DNA from: Myxococcales bacterium
GTDB taxonomy: Bacteria > Myxococcota_A > Polyangia > Fen-1088
Direction: 5' to 3'
Length of the DNA stretch: 64,000 bases
NCBI GenBank assembly: GCA_022184915.1
Contig: JAGTJU010000001.1
Coordinates: 744,001 to 808,000, forward strand
The notes below the pieces were generated by a model that saw only the letters and a program-made list of their open reading frames with translations, searched no databases and was not told the DNA's origin. Both the position numbers and the translations under genes were made by a program. Positions 24,825 to 33,642 of the stretch are shown here, piece by piece; the first letter of the stretch is position 1, and every line of letters starts with the position of its first letter.

Positions 24825-27017
24825 ATGAATAGGGAATTGGGACGGACCCGGATAACTCGCAGTCTCGGACGAACGCAGGTCGCCGTTGTGGCAGCGGCCC
24901 TGCTCGCACTCGAAGGCGGAACCCTCTCGAGCGCCCGCGCTGCGGAGCCACTCATGGTGTCCGATTTCGTGGGCACGCAGCCGGCGGTCAACACGCCTTG
25001 GTCGAAAACGACGCAGTTGGCTGAGGGCGTTTCGAACACCGGATGGACGAGGTCGCCTCAGGTGCCGGCAGCACTCGGACACGACAACCTCTTTGCGTTC
25101 CTGATCAACGCCAACGCCACGCCCACGACTTTGGCCGAGGCCGTGTCGCTTGGGCACTATGTGAGTGTGACTGTGGCACCTGCGGCCTCTGGGTGGCTCG
25201 ACCTGTCCGGCGCCCCGGTGTCGTTCGGTGTCGACCGGCTCGAATGGAACGCACCCGTTTCCTACGCCGTCTTCACCAGCCACACCGGCTTCTCCGCAGA
25301 CGCGGCTGTGTTCGTATCTCCGACAATGAAGAAGTCCGAGGGCGCGCCTCGATCCTTCGCGTTCCAGTTACCGGCGACGGCGGCCTGGAATGCTCTGACC
25401 GAGCCCCTCGAGATCCGCATCTATGCATTCGGAAGCCAGTACCGAAACAAACCCACGTCGCTCACGTCGTTTTCGTTGGGTGGCAGGTTGGGACAAACGC
25501 CCAAAACGCGTCTTCAAGTGGGAATGAACTTGAGCGGCGTCGTGGACTACAGCACGGACCTCCCCTTCGTAGACAAGTTCAAGCATGCCCGCGCCTGGAG
25601 CACGCGCAACAGCGACGGAACCGGCGCGTGGGATACGAAGCTTGGCGGCGCTTTGCCAATCGACGCAAACGGATGGCCCCTTGCAGTGCCCTTCACACCT
25701 CCGGGAGCTGCCAAGTCCCAGATGGTGCACACCACGTTTCGCTTGCCCGAGTCTGGGACCTACGTGCTGTTCTTCGAGGGCAGTGGCCGTTTTCGGGTGC
25801 GAGGGGCCGGGTTCAATCACTTGGTGAATGCCTCGGGTCCGGGAAGCCGCACCCTGGAGGCGGTGGCCAGCAACGTCGACTACGGCAACCCGATTCAAAC
25901 GTACCTCGAGATTTACGAAACCTCCGCCAGCAACCCGCTTCGGAACCTTCGCGTTCTTCACAGCCGTCATTTGGGGGCAAGCAGCGTACCGGTGTTCGAG
26001 CCCCTCTTCGTAGAGAGGCTACGTGGCTTTTCGCCGGTGCGCTTCATGGACTGGGCCGAGACGAACGGAAGCGATCTCGTGCACTGGCAAGATCGGCCAG
26101 GAACCGAATGGTACACGCAGACCGATCACGGCGTGGCGCTCGAGTACATGATCGCGCTGTGCAACGAGCTGCAAAGCGACTGTTGGTTCAACGTGCCTCA
26201 CCTCGCCTCCGATGATTTCGTGCTGGAGATGGCCGCGATGATCCGCGACGAGCTCGCTCCGGGCCTGCTGGCCTACGTGGAGTACTCGAATGAGACCTGG
26301 AACACCCAGTTTGCTCAAGGAAAACACGTTGCCGCTGCCGGCGCCGCACTCTATCCCTGGCTTACGCCCACGGACGCCCTTCAGCGCTTTGCCGTTCGTC
26401 AGCAGGTCCGTGTGTGGGAACTTTTCGCGGACGTCTTTGGTGCTGCTTTCGAGACGCGGGTGCGTTTGCCACTCGGCGGACAGGCTGCCAACAATTACGT
26501 CAACGATCGGCGTCTTGCCGAGCTCGCGGACGCGGAGATCAACCCTCGGGGCCTCCGCGCGCAGGGCCTGTCCATTGCCCCGTATTTCGGGAAGTTCTAC
26601 CGTGGTACTGACCTCGGCGCAGGCGCGCCCGGCGTGGATCAGATCCTCGAAGACGCGCGCACGCACCTCGAGGGCACGGTGGTGAACCGACTGGTGCAGC
26701 TTCAGAGTTTGGGGAAGGCGTACGGCGTGCAGATCTGGGCGATCGAAGCAGGCCAGTCAGTCAAGGGGGTGGACGCCAGTGTGCAGAACGACGCCACATT
26801 CGTGGCCAACATGATCGCCGCCAACAGGGATCAGCGCATGGGCGATCTTTATGACCGATACCTCACACTGCTCGACCAGTACGGGGTGAGTATGGCCATG
26901 CAGTTCTCGTTCGTCGCGGCTCCAGGGAAATACGGCGCATGGGGGGGCCTAGAGTTCCTCGACCAGGACTTTGCACCCAAGCACCAAAGCCTGCTCGACT
27001 GGAGGGCCGGCGAGTAA
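24825..27017 (+). CDS. Secreted protein with glycoside-hydrolase clan A-like barrel
   Basis: A 730-residue protein behind AGGTAAATCG. The N-terminal signal (VAVVAAALLALEGGTLSSARAAEP) is of Sec type. Residues about 40-350 are beta-rich with a fibronectin/carbohydrate-binding feel (HTTFRLPESGTYVLFFEGSGRFRVRG). Residues about 380-725 look like a TIM barrel: FMDWAETNGSDLVHW, WFNVPHLASDDFVLEMAAMIRDEL, then YVEYSNETWN with Glu490, placed like the acid/base after strand 4 of clan GH-A, and QIWAIEAGQS with Glu641, placed like the strand-7 nucleophile. Proteins with the WFNVPH...YVEYSNE pattern are often annotated only as cellulose-binding or hypothetical. A role in extracellular polysaccharide breakdown is an inference. 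It stands alone. Confidence 0.65.
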   Translation: MNRELGRTRITRSLGRTQVAVVAAALLALEGGTLSSARAAEPLMVSDFVGTQPAVNTPWSKTTQLAEGVSNTGWTRSPQVPAALGHDNLFAFLINANATPTTLAEAVSLGHYVSVTVAPAASGWLDLSGAPVSFGVDRLEWNAPVSYAVFTSHTGFSADAAVFVSPTMKKSEGAPRSFAFQLPATAAWNALTEPLEIRIYAFGSQYRNKPTSLTSFSLGGRLGQTPKTRLQVGMNLSGVVDYSTDLPFVDKFKHARAWSTRNSDGTGAWDTKLGGALPIDANGWPLAVPFTPPGAAKSQMVHTTFRLPESGTYVLFFEGSGRFRVRGAGFNHLVNASGPGSRTLEAVASNVDYGNPIQTYLEIYETSASNPLRNLRVLHSRHLGASSVPVFEPLFVERLRGFSPVRFMDWAETNGSDLVHWQDRPGTEWYTQTDHGVALEYMIALCNELQSDCWFNVPHLASDDFVLEMAAMIRDELAPGLLAYVEYSNETWNTQFAQGKHVAAAGAALYPWLTPTDALQRFAVRQQVRVWELFADVFGAAFETRVRLPLGGQAANNYVNDRRLAELADAEINPRGLRAQGLSIAPYFGKFYRGTDLGAGAPGVDQILEDARTHLEGTVVNRLVQLQSLGKAYGVQIWAIEAGQSVKGVDASVQNDATFVANMIAANRDQRMGDLYDRYLTLLDQYGVSMAMQFSFVAAPGKYGAWGGLEFLDQDFAPKHQSLLDWRAGE

Positions 27018-27038
27018 CGACCGGGCGTACTTCGAGCA

Positions 27039-27072
27039 CCCCGCCTGGAGTCCACGCGTCTCCCAGGCGGGG
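27039..27072 (+). terminator. Hairpin after the secreted-protein gene
   Basis: CCCCGCCTGG (27039-27048) pairs perfectly with CCAGGCGGGG (27063-27072), loop 14 bases, followed by AAGTTCTTCT. It lies 22 bases after the stop, between convergent genes. Confidence 0.65.
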
Positions 27073-27134
27073 AAGTTCTTCTGTGGCCCGTTGGGCAAGG
27101 ACGGACGGTGCAGGGCCTGTTCCGCCCCCCGCCC

Positions 27135-27587
27135 TCACGGTAGAGGTCGCACCTCGGAGGTCTCGCGAGGGTCGGGGGCGGTGACCGGGGTCTCGTGTTC
27201 GAGATCGCTTAGCTGGATCTTCAGAGCCACCGTGGAGATTTGAATCTCGCGCACCGATATGGCCAACGAGACCATCATCGTCACCAAGCTGAGCGCGAAG
27301 AGTCCCTGACCAAGGTGCGGGAACCCGGCGAACAGCGCGAACATACAGACCACACAGATGAGCAGGCTGAAGACGCCGGTGGCCTGCATGCGGCGAATGA
27401 GGTCGAGGCGTGTGCGCAGGTTGTGAATCTGCCCCAGCAACGCCCGATCGCCGTTTTCGCGGTAGCGCGCGTGAAGGCCGCGCACCACGCTGGCCAGAGC
27501 GAGAAAGCGGTTCGTATACGCGAGCAGCAAGAGCGAGATGGCCGGAAACAAGAGCGCCGGCGTTCCCAACGACATCTCAGGATTCAT
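27135..27587 (-). CDS. DUF2721 family membrane protein
   Basis: 150 residues with three hydrophobic helices: residues about 8-30 (PALLFPAISLLLLAYTNRFLALASV), 70-90 (GVFSLLICVVCMFALFAGF) and 95-112. Between them is the polar helix RGLHARYRENGDRALLGQIHNLRTRLDLIRRMQATG. This two-part layout with NRFLALASVVR and IRRMQ is that of DUF2721. Function unknown. It follows the HPF gene on the same strand behind a hairpin, so it probably has its own promoter in the 97-base gap. Confidence 0.8.
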   Translation of the reverse strand: MNPEMSLGTPALLFPAISLLLLAYTNRFLALASVVRGLHARYRENGDRALLGQIHNLRTRLDLIRRMQATGVFSLLICVVCMFALFAGFPHLGQGLFALSLVTMMVSLAISVREIQISTVALKIQLSDLEHETPVTAPDPRETSEVRPLP

Positions 27588-27628
27588 GATGCGCCCCTCG
27601 CATACCGGGGAGCATGACAGAAACGACG

Positions 27629-27657
27629 AGGCCCCGGGGAACGAGCCACCGGGGCCT
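27629..27657 (-). terminator. Terminator hairpin of the hibernation-factor gene
   Basis: AGGCCCCGG (27629-27637) pairs with CCGGGGCCT (27649-27657). Read on the minus strand it follows the HPF stop and is trailed by CGTCGTTTCTG, moderately T-rich. Confidence 0.6.
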
Positions 27658-27684
27658 GCGTCTTGCGAGGAGCTCGTGCAGGGG

Positions 27685-28080
27685 TCAGGCGACCGCTGCA
27701 GCTAGCGCTTCGTCTTTGGCCAAGATCTCACCCACACGCTCGTGTTGGCGCCCTGCCGCCCGGTGCTTGCGCACGTGCTCTTGCAGGAGCCGGCGTGCCG
27801 TGCGGAAGGTGTCACGCGCCGCCACGTAAGGGTTGTCGTGGGTGTTGTCCACGTCGTGGTCCTTGCCCGCCACCAGCTCGGCGCCCGGAAGGTGCATCTC
27901 GACGCGGAACTGGTAGTGGCTGCCCTTGTGGTGGTGAAGGTGCGGCCGTTCAACCGTCACCCGACAAGCGGTAAGACCCTCGTGCAGCCGAAACAAACGC
28001 TCGACTTTCCGACGGATGTTGGCCTCCAGGGTGGCAGAAGGGGGAATGTCGCGAAATACGATCTGGATTGCCTCTGTCAT
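27685..28080 (-). CDS. hpf: Ribosome hibernation-promoting factor / RaiA family
   Basis: The ATG at 28080 has an excellent GGAGG site just upstream. The product is 131 residues, longer than the short E. coli HPF but without the C-terminal dimerisation domain of long HPF. The fold pattern is intact: IQIVFRDIPPSATLEANIRRKVERLFRLHEGLTACRVTVERP, then a His-rich strand (HLHHHKGSHYQFRVEMHLPG) and the basic helix NPYVAARDTFRTARRLLQEHVRKHRA. It binds the 30S decoding region and inactivates ribosomes in starvation or hypoxia. It is divergent from a universal stress protein gene, which suits a shared stress response. Confidence 0.88.
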   Translation of the reverse strand: MTEAIQIVFRDIPPSATLEANIRRKVERLFRLHEGLTACRVTVERPHLHHHKGSHYQFRVEMHLPGAELVAGKDHDVDNTHDNPYVAARDTFRTARRLLQEHVRKHRAAGRQHERVGEILAKDEALAAAVA

Positions 28081-28339
28081 CGGAACCTCCGCTTTGGAGT
28101 TTTGCGACATCCGTGCCAACGCAGGCTGACGCAAACGCCTGGGATTTCCGGGCCTTTCCGGCCTTTTCGGCCGCAGCCTCTGCGAATGCCCACCGTTTCG
28201 GTGCAGCCTTTGCGTCAAAGGTTTTGCGAGGCGCCCGGGCCTCGACGGGACCACGCGCAAGCTTTGCGGTCCCGTGTGCGTGTAACGCACAGGTTTCGCC
28301 CTTCGCCCGGGGCCGCCCGGCCAGGACTTACACAACGCC

Positions 28340-28356
28340 TTGGCACGCCACATGCT
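28340..28356 (+). promoter_or_regulatory. Candidate sigma-54 (-24/-12) promoter before the triple USP gene
   Basis: TTGGCACGCCACATGCT matches the consensus YTGGCACGrNNNTTGCW at all but two defined positions, with the GG at 28342-28343 and GC at 28354-28355 correctly spaced. Predicted transcription start is near 28367, only a few bases from the ATG at 28372. The mRNA would be nearly leaderless, which is a caution. A sigma-54 activator gene lies 3 kb downstream. Confidence 0.4.
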
Positions 28357-28371
28357 CCTCTCCGTGGTGCC

Positions 28372-29748
28372 ATGAACATCCTTGTCGCCACTGATTTTTC
28401 GAAGCCCGCCGAACACGCCGTGGAACTTGCTGCCGCGTTGGCTCATCGGCTGGGAGATCAGCTGGTCGTGGCCTTCGCCCAGGAGCCGCCTGTCGTCACA
28501 TCGCCCGACTTTGCCGTGGACGTGGACGCGCTCGAGCGCTCCCTCGCGCAGAAGGCTCAAGCCAGCCTGGACCACCTGGGCGCCCGCCTGCGGGAGCAAG
28601 GGCACGCGGCGGAGCTTCGCTTGGTACGGGGCGTGGCGGCCGACGCGATCGCCAAACTGGGACACGAGCTGGACGCGCGCTTCATCGTGGTGGGGACCCA
28701 CGGGCGCAACGCGGTGTCGCGGTTCTTCGTGGGGAGTGTGGCCGAACGGCTGGTACGCGAGGCCGACCGGCCCGTGCTGGTGGCGCGGCGCCACGGAGAC
28801 GAGAACCTGATCGCGTGGGCCAAGGGTGAGCGGCCCTTGCACGTGGCCGTGGCGCTCGACATGAGCAACGCCTCCGCGCATGGCTTGGCCTGGGTCAAGC
28901 GGCTACGGGCTGCGACCCCGTGTGATCTCACTTTCGTACACTTTTATTGGCCACCCGAGCAGCTCTCGCGGCTGGGCATCACGACGGCCGAAGCGCTCGA
29001 CGACGCCGACCCGACCACGGTGGCCGTCATCCGGCGCGACCTCGAGGCCTTCGTGGGCGAGCTGCCCGGTCAAGGACGCGTGGACTACGAGATTGCCGCC
29101 AACTGGGGTGAGTTGGGCGGGCACCTGGCTTTCGCGGCCTCGGACCTCAACGCCGACGTGCTCGTGCTTGGCACCCATCAGCGACGCGGCCTCAAACGCA
29201 TGTGGCTGGGCGCCACCCTCCAGCCCACGTTGCATGCGGCCAGCGTGCCCGTGCTGTGCGTGCCGGGCGCGGAGCCGGCGCCTGCCGAGGCCATCGTGCC
29301 CCGTCTGCGCGAGGTCCTCGTGGCCACCGATCTCTCGCCGCTTGGCAACGCGGCGGTGCCCTACGCCTACAGCCTGGTCGACGACGGCGGCACGGTGCAC
29401 CTGGTTCACGTGCATGAACGGCACGTGCCAACCCCCTTGTCGGCGCCCGACACGGCACGGGGCGCACTCGCCGGCTCGCCGCGCGAGGCTGAGCTGCAGA
29501 AGACGTTGCAGAGCCTCGTGCCAGCGGGCGTTGCGGGCCGTCACGTGAAGACCGAGGTGCACGTCATCGATGGGGGGCGGCCTCCCACGATCGTGCTGCA
29601 GGTGGCCACGCGCCTCGGTATTGACGCCTTGGTGGTCGCGTCTCATGGCCGTACGGGCCTGGGGCGCGCGCTCATGGGCTCCGTGACGCAGGCGATCCTC
29701 GAGGGCTCGGACAAGCCCGTTTTCGTGGTGCGCGGAAAACGAGGTTGA
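28372..29748 (+). CDS. Universal stress protein with three UspA domains
   Basis: Start ATG 28372 (MNILVATDFSKPAEHAVELA); the upstream open frame is the shadow of hpf. The product is 458 residues made of three tandem USP folds. Domain 1 (1-140) ends VVGTHGRNAVSRFFVGSVAERLV, with the ATP-binding G-2x-G-9x-GS intact. Domain 2 (about 155-300) is degenerate (LGTHQRRGLKRMWLGATLQ, second Gly replaced by Gln). Domain 3 (about 310-458) has VVASHGRTGLGRALMGSVTQAIL, near-complete. Most USPs have one or two domains; three is unusual. Cytosolic, probably nucleotide-binding stress sensor or regulator in growth arrest. A histidine-kinase gene follows after 61 bases on the same strand. Confidence 0.88.
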   Translation: MNILVATDFSKPAEHAVELAAALAHRLGDQLVVAFAQEPPVVTSPDFAVDVDALERSLAQKAQASLDHLGARLREQGHAAELRLVRGVAADAIAKLGHELDARFIVVGTHGRNAVSRFFVGSVAERLVREADRPVLVARRHGDENLIAWAKGERPLHVAVALDMSNASAHGLAWVKRLRAATPCDLTFVHFYWPPEQLSRLGITTAEALDDADPTTVAVIRRDLEAFVGELPGQGRVDYEIAANWGELGGHLAFAASDLNADVLVLGTHQRRGLKRMWLGATLQPTLHAASVPVLCVPGAEPAPAEAIVPRLREVLVATDLSPLGNAAVPYAYSLVDDGGTVHLVHVHERHVPTPLSAPDTARGALAGSPREAELQKTLQSLVPAGVAGRHVKTEVHVIDGGRPPTIVLQVATRLGIDALVVASHGRTGLGRALMGSVTQAILEGSDKPVFVVRGKRG

Positions 29749-29809
29749 GCGCGGCCATCGGGTGCGGCGCGGCTTTACAGCCGGCGTCGCTTGCCCGATC
29801 GTGGGGGCC

Positions 29810-31198
29810 ATGGAGCCCAGCGTTCTCATCGTCGACGACGACGAAGCCCTCGCCGACAATCTGCTCGAGATCGTGGAGACCCTCGGCGCCCGCGGCACCA
29901 CCGTGTCGACGGCCGGGGAGGCTCTGTCCGCCGCACGGCGAGGGGCCTGGGCCGTTGCGCTGGTCGACGTGCGCCTTCCCGACGGCAGCGGCAGCGAGCT
30001 TGCCCGCCGGCTCCGGGATCTACAGCCTTTCGTTCAGGTCATCATGATCACGGGCGATGCCACGGTCGAAAGCGCCATCGCCGCCGTGGGCGACGGCGCC
30101 TTCGCGTTCGTCGTCAAGCCCTTCGATCCCGCGCGGCTCATCGATACGGTGAACCAGGCGCTGGCGCGCGCCTCGCTGGTGTCCGAACGCGAAAGGCTGA
30201 GGCTGGAGCTCGAGCGCAGCGAGCGTCGCCACCGTGAGGTGGTCGAAGCCGTTCCGGCCTTCGTGCTGGGCCTCGACGCCGAGGGCCGCATCATGCTGTG
30301 GAACCGCTGGCTCGAAAAAGTGACCGGGCTTGGCAGAGAGCGCATGCTGGGCCGAGATGGCCGAACGTTCATTCACGGCGAGGGGCCCTCGGCCATCCCC
30401 ACCGCGAACGATGGTGAGATCCTCGTGCGCTGGGAGACGGCGGCGAGCACGTCGAACGATCCCGTGACCTACGCCGTGGGGATCGACGTGACCCGCGAAC
30501 AAGAGATGGCGCGACGCACGCTGCGTGCAGAGCGCTTGGCCGCCGTGGGGACGATGGCGGCAGGTTTGGCGCACGAGATCCGCAACCCGCTCAACGCCGC
30601 CATGCTGCAGTTGACGTTGCTCATGCGGCGGCTCGATCGGGGCGAGAGCGGCGACGCCGCCGTACGTCCCGTGGCCGAGGTGGTGACGAGCGAAATTCAG
30701 CGGCTCGAACGCCTGGTGAACGACTTCCTCGCGTTCGCGCGGCCTCATCCCCTGCAAGTGGCACCGACCGAGCTCAACGTCGTCATCGAGGGCGTGCTTT
30801 CGTTCCTCGAACCCGAGGCCGAACAGAACCATGTGCACGTGGTGCGGGAGCTGGCCAAGGGACTTCCGCCTGTGGAAGGTGATCGGGAGCGCCTCCGCCA
30901 GGTGCTGCTCAACCTGGCGCGCAATGCGATCGAGGCCATGCCGGACGGGGGGCGCTTGACCCTGCGCACACGGAGCGTGGGCGAGGGGATCGAGCTCGAG
31001 GTCGAGGACACGGGCGTGGGCATCGAGAACGAGGCCGAGATCTTCGATGCCTTTTTCACCACCAAGCCCCAGGGCACCGGCCTGGGGCTGTCTTTGGTCC
31101 ATCGGATCGTGGGCGATCACGGGGGCGCCATCGAGGTGAAGTCGCACCCCGGCTGCACTCGCTTCTCGATCTGGCTGCCTGCGGCCACACGGCGCTGA
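29810..31198 (+). CDS. Soluble hybrid histidine kinase: receiver-PAS-HisKA-HATPase
   Basis: 462 residues from the ATG at 29810. Residues 1-120 are a response-regulator receiver (IVDDDEALADN, phosphoacceptor Asp53 in LVDVRLPDGSG, Lys103 in VVKPFDP). About 140-230 are a PAS domain (VVEAVPAFVLGLDAEGRIMLWNRWLEKVTG). HisKA has His255 in GLAHEIRNPLNA. The HATPase domain has the N box (LNLARNAIEAMPDGG), G1 (VEDTGVGIENEAEIFDAFFTTK) and G2 (GTGLGLSLV). No membrane helix, so it senses a cytosolic cue or receives phosphate from another kinase at the N-terminal receiver. The NtrC-family regulator gene is convergent immediately downstream and is the obvious partner. Confidence 0.92.
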   Translation: MEPSVLIVDDDEALADNLLEIVETLGARGTTVSTAGEALSAARRGAWAVALVDVRLPDGSGSELARRLRDLQPFVQVIMITGDATVESAIAAVGDGAFAFVVKPFDPARLIDTVNQALARASLVSERERLRLELERSERRHREVVEAVPAFVLGLDAEGRIMLWNRWLEKVTGLGRERMLGRDGRTFIHGEGPSAIPTANDGEILVRWETAASTSNDPVTYAVGIDVTREQEMARRTLRAERLAAVGTMAAGLAHEIRNPLNAAMLQLTLLMRRLDRGESGDAAVRPVAEVVTSEIQRLERLVNDFLAFARPHPLQVAPTELNVVIEGVLSFLEPEAEQNHVHVVRELAKGLPPVEGDRERLRQVLLNLARNAIEAMPDGGRLTLRTRSVGEGIELEVEDTGVGIENEAEIFDAFFTTKPQGTGLGLSLVHRIVGDHGGAIEVKSHPGCTRFSIWLPAATRR

Positions 31199-31239
31199 CG
31201 CCCGCGCCCGCCCCTCGCGAAAGGCCGCGGGCCCTGGCC

Positions 31240-32640
31240 TCAGTCCGGCTTGCTCGTCGAGATGACGGCCGGAGCCCCGCTTTTTGGGGCTTCCTGGTAC
31301 TCATGGAGCTTGTACTGCACCTTGCGCACGGAGATGCCCAGGATCTCGGCCGCCTTGCTCGTCGAACCCGCGGTGATCTCGAGCGTCTTGCGAATGGCGT
31401 AGTTCTCGATCTCCTCGAGGGTCGACCCTGGGATCTGGATGCCGCGGCCCTCCTTGGGCCGCAGGTGGGGCGGCAGCTCGCCCACGCCGATGCGGCGGCC
31501 GTTGCACATCACGACCGCGCGTTCGATCGTGTTTTCGAGCTCGCGCACGTTGCCCGGCCACGGATAGTTCACCAGGTATTCGAGCGCCTCGTCGGTGAAC
31601 CCCTCGATGGCCCGGTCTGCTACGCGCTCGTTCTCTGCGGCGTACTTGCGCAGAAAGTATGTGGAGAGCAGCGGAATGTCCGATGTGCGGGCCCGAAGCG
31701 GAGGCATCTCCAGGTTGATGACGTTCAGCCGGTAGTACAGATCCTCGCGGAATCGCCCGCCCGCCACCTCCGCCTTGAGATCCCGGTTGGTGGCAGCGAT
31801 GACCCTTACGTCCACGCGGATGGTCTCGTTGCCCCCGACCCGCTCGAACTCGTGCTCCTGCAGAAAGCGCAGCAGCTTGACCTGTGTCGAGGGGGAGATC
31901 TCGCCGATTTCATCCAGGAACAAGGTGCCCTTGTTGGCTTGCATGAAACGCCCGTCGCGCCGCCCCAGCGCGCCCGTGAAGGCCCCCCGTTCGTGACCAA
32001 AGAGCTCGCTTTCGAGCAGCGTCTCGGCCAGCGCCGCGCAATGCAGTTTTACGAACGGCCCTGCGGCCCGCGGGCTGCGCTGGTGAATGGCGGCGGCGAT
32101 GAGCTCCTTGCCTGTGCCGGATTCGCCGGTGATCAACACGGAAGCCCGCGAGGACGCCACCTGCGTGACCATCTTGAAGATCTCCTGCATCACGGGCGCG
32201 TTGCCGATGATGTTTTCGTAGCTGTAGCGCTCGGCCAGGCGTTGCTTGAGGTTGCCGGCCTCGCGCCGCAGGCGCAAATGCTCGAGCTCACGATTCAACA
32301 CCAACAGAAGCTCGTTCATGTTGATGGGCTTGGTGAGGTAGTCGGCGGCGCCGTTGCGCATCGCCGTCACCGCGGTCTCCACCGCGCCGAAGGCCGTCAT
32401 CACGACCACCACGACGTCTTCGCGCATCTCGTGTGTGCGGCGCAAAAGCTCGAGCCCGTCCATGCCGGGCATCTTCAGGTCCGTCAGCACGAGGTCGGGG
32501 CCGAACTCGGCCATCTTGCCGAGGGCCTTGAACCCATCGGCGGCGGTCTCCACCGCGTACCCCTCTTCCTTGAGGAGCTCCGACAGAGCGTTGCGGGCGT
32601 TGGCTTCGTCGTCGACGATGAGAATTCTGGCTCGCTGCAT
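31240..32640 (-). CDS. Sigma-54-dependent response regulator, NtrC family
   Basis: 466 residues from the ATG at 32640; an ATG at 32664 is an alternative. Receiver domain 1-120 with Asp54 ([12 protein letters not shown]) and Lys104 (YLTKPIN). The AAA+ domain has Walker [10 protein letters not shown] (171-179), the sigma-54-contacting GAFTGA loop (219-224), Walker [11 protein letters not shown], and the R-finger region further on. The C-terminal Fis-type helix-turn-helix is [31 protein letters not shown]. It activates sigma-54 promoters. A candidate one precedes the triple USP gene. It is convergent with the soluble histidine kinase, its probable partner. Confidence 0.94.
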   Translation of the reverse strand: MQRARILIVDDEANARNALSELLKEEGYAVETAADGFKALGKMAEFGPDLVLTDLKMPGMDGLELLRRTHEMREDVVVVVMTAFGAVETAVTAMRNGAADYLTKPINMNELLLVLNRELEHLRLRREAGNLKQRLAERYSYENIIGNAPVMQEIFKMVTQVASSRASVLITGESGTGKELIAAAIHQRSPRAAGPFVKLHCAALAETLLESELFGHERGAFTGALGRRDGRFMQANKGTLFLDEIGEISPSTQVKLLRFLQEHEFERVGGNETIRVDVRVIAATNRDLKAEVAGGRFREDLYYRLNVINLEMPPLRARTSDIPLLSTYFLRKYAAENERVADRAIEGFTDEALEYLVNYPWPGNVRELENTIERAVVMCNGRRIGVGELPPHLRPKEGRGIQIPGSTLEEIENYAIRKTLEITAGSTSKAAEILGISVRKVQYKLHEYQEAPKSGAPAVISTSKPD

Positions 32641-32811
32641 TTGTTTCGGCTTTCGCAGGGCCATTATGCGAAAACGAGGCCGCGATTTTGAGCCTGTTTT
32701 GACCCCCAAACACGCAAAGGCTGCGTTTGACCGGGTGCGTGTGGCAGCTCCTGCGCCGCTGCGTCACTCCCTCCGAAAGTCCTGCGGGGCGGCCGCCGCG
32801 CGCACGACGCG

Positions 32812-33483
32812 TCAGGAGGGGCGGGGGCCCGCGGGGCGGGCGAGCGGGTCCAAGCGCGCTTCGAGGGTGTTCAGCACGCATTCGAGCCGGGCGGAGACCC
32901 GGTTCGACTCGAGCGCCGCTTGCCGTTCTGCAAGGGGCAAGAGCGTCAGGCAGCCCATGAGGGCGGCGATGCGGGCGTGAAGGTGCTGCGCCGCCACGAG
33001 GGCCGCCAACACCTCGGCAGCCATGCTGCACGCGGGACTTTGGCGCTTGAGTTGGCACAGGCGCTCGCGTGCCAAGTCGACGAGCGCCTCCAGCGAGGCC
33101 GTCTCTTCGCTTTCGTCGAACGCCTCCTTCACGCGGGCCAAGCGGAAGGGGTGTTCCCGCAGAAACTGCGTCACATGCACCCGGGCCTGCGCACGAAAGT
33201 CGGCGATCCACAGCCCGGTCTCGTGCTGGCGCAGGCGAAAGACCCGCGCGAGCACGCCGGTGGGACACAAGGGGGCCGGCCCTTCGTGCGTGGGGTCGGC
33301 CTCACGGTCGGGCACGGAACACACGGCGACGTGAGCCGGGCCGATCGTACGGTGGGCTTCGCGAACGGCCCCGTAAGCCCTCAGGGTTCCGAGCAGAAGC
33401 GTGCAGGTCATCCCCGGAAACAGCACCGTGCTGGCCACCCCCACGACGGGCATTATGTCTTCGCACACCTCACCGGAATTCAT
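32812..33483 (-). CDS. Lon N-terminal (LAN) domain protein without protease
   Basis: The start is taken at the ATG at 33483 (MNSGEVCEDIMPVVGVASTVLFPGMTCTLLLG), preceded by AAAGGG. The product is 223 residues. The first 130 residues show the substrate-recognition fold of Lon (VLFPGMTCTL, PTGVLARVFRLRQHETGLWIADFRAQARVHVTQFL). The rest is helical (LVDLARERLCQLKRQSPACSMAAEVLAALVAAQHLHARIAALM), as in the Lon N-terminal region. There is no AAA or Ser-Lys protease domain. Stand-alone LON domains may be adaptors; partner unknown. It is read divergently from the APH/kinase gene within the stress island. Confidence 0.8.
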   Translation of the reverse strand: MNSGEVCEDIMPVVGVASTVLFPGMTCTLLLGTLRAYGAVREAHRTIGPAHVAVCSVPDREADPTHEGPAPLCPTGVLARVFRLRQHETGLWIADFRAQARVHVTQFLREHPFRLARVKEAFDESEETASLEALVDLARERLCQLKRQSPACSMAAEVLAALVAAQHLHARIAALMGCLTLLPLAERQAALESNRVSARLECVLNTLEARLDPLARPAGPRPS

Positions 33484-33642
33484 TGGCCCGTGCCCTTTCC
33501 TGTTCGCGCAGGTCTTCCTCGTCGTCGCCGGGAAGGCTCTCGCGTCCCATGACCCGCAGAGGCACAAAGCAATAACCATGCCCTGTGCACGCCGGGCCCA
33601 AGAGCCGGGGGGAGGGTGCTATGAAGCGAGGAGGGTTGGCAC

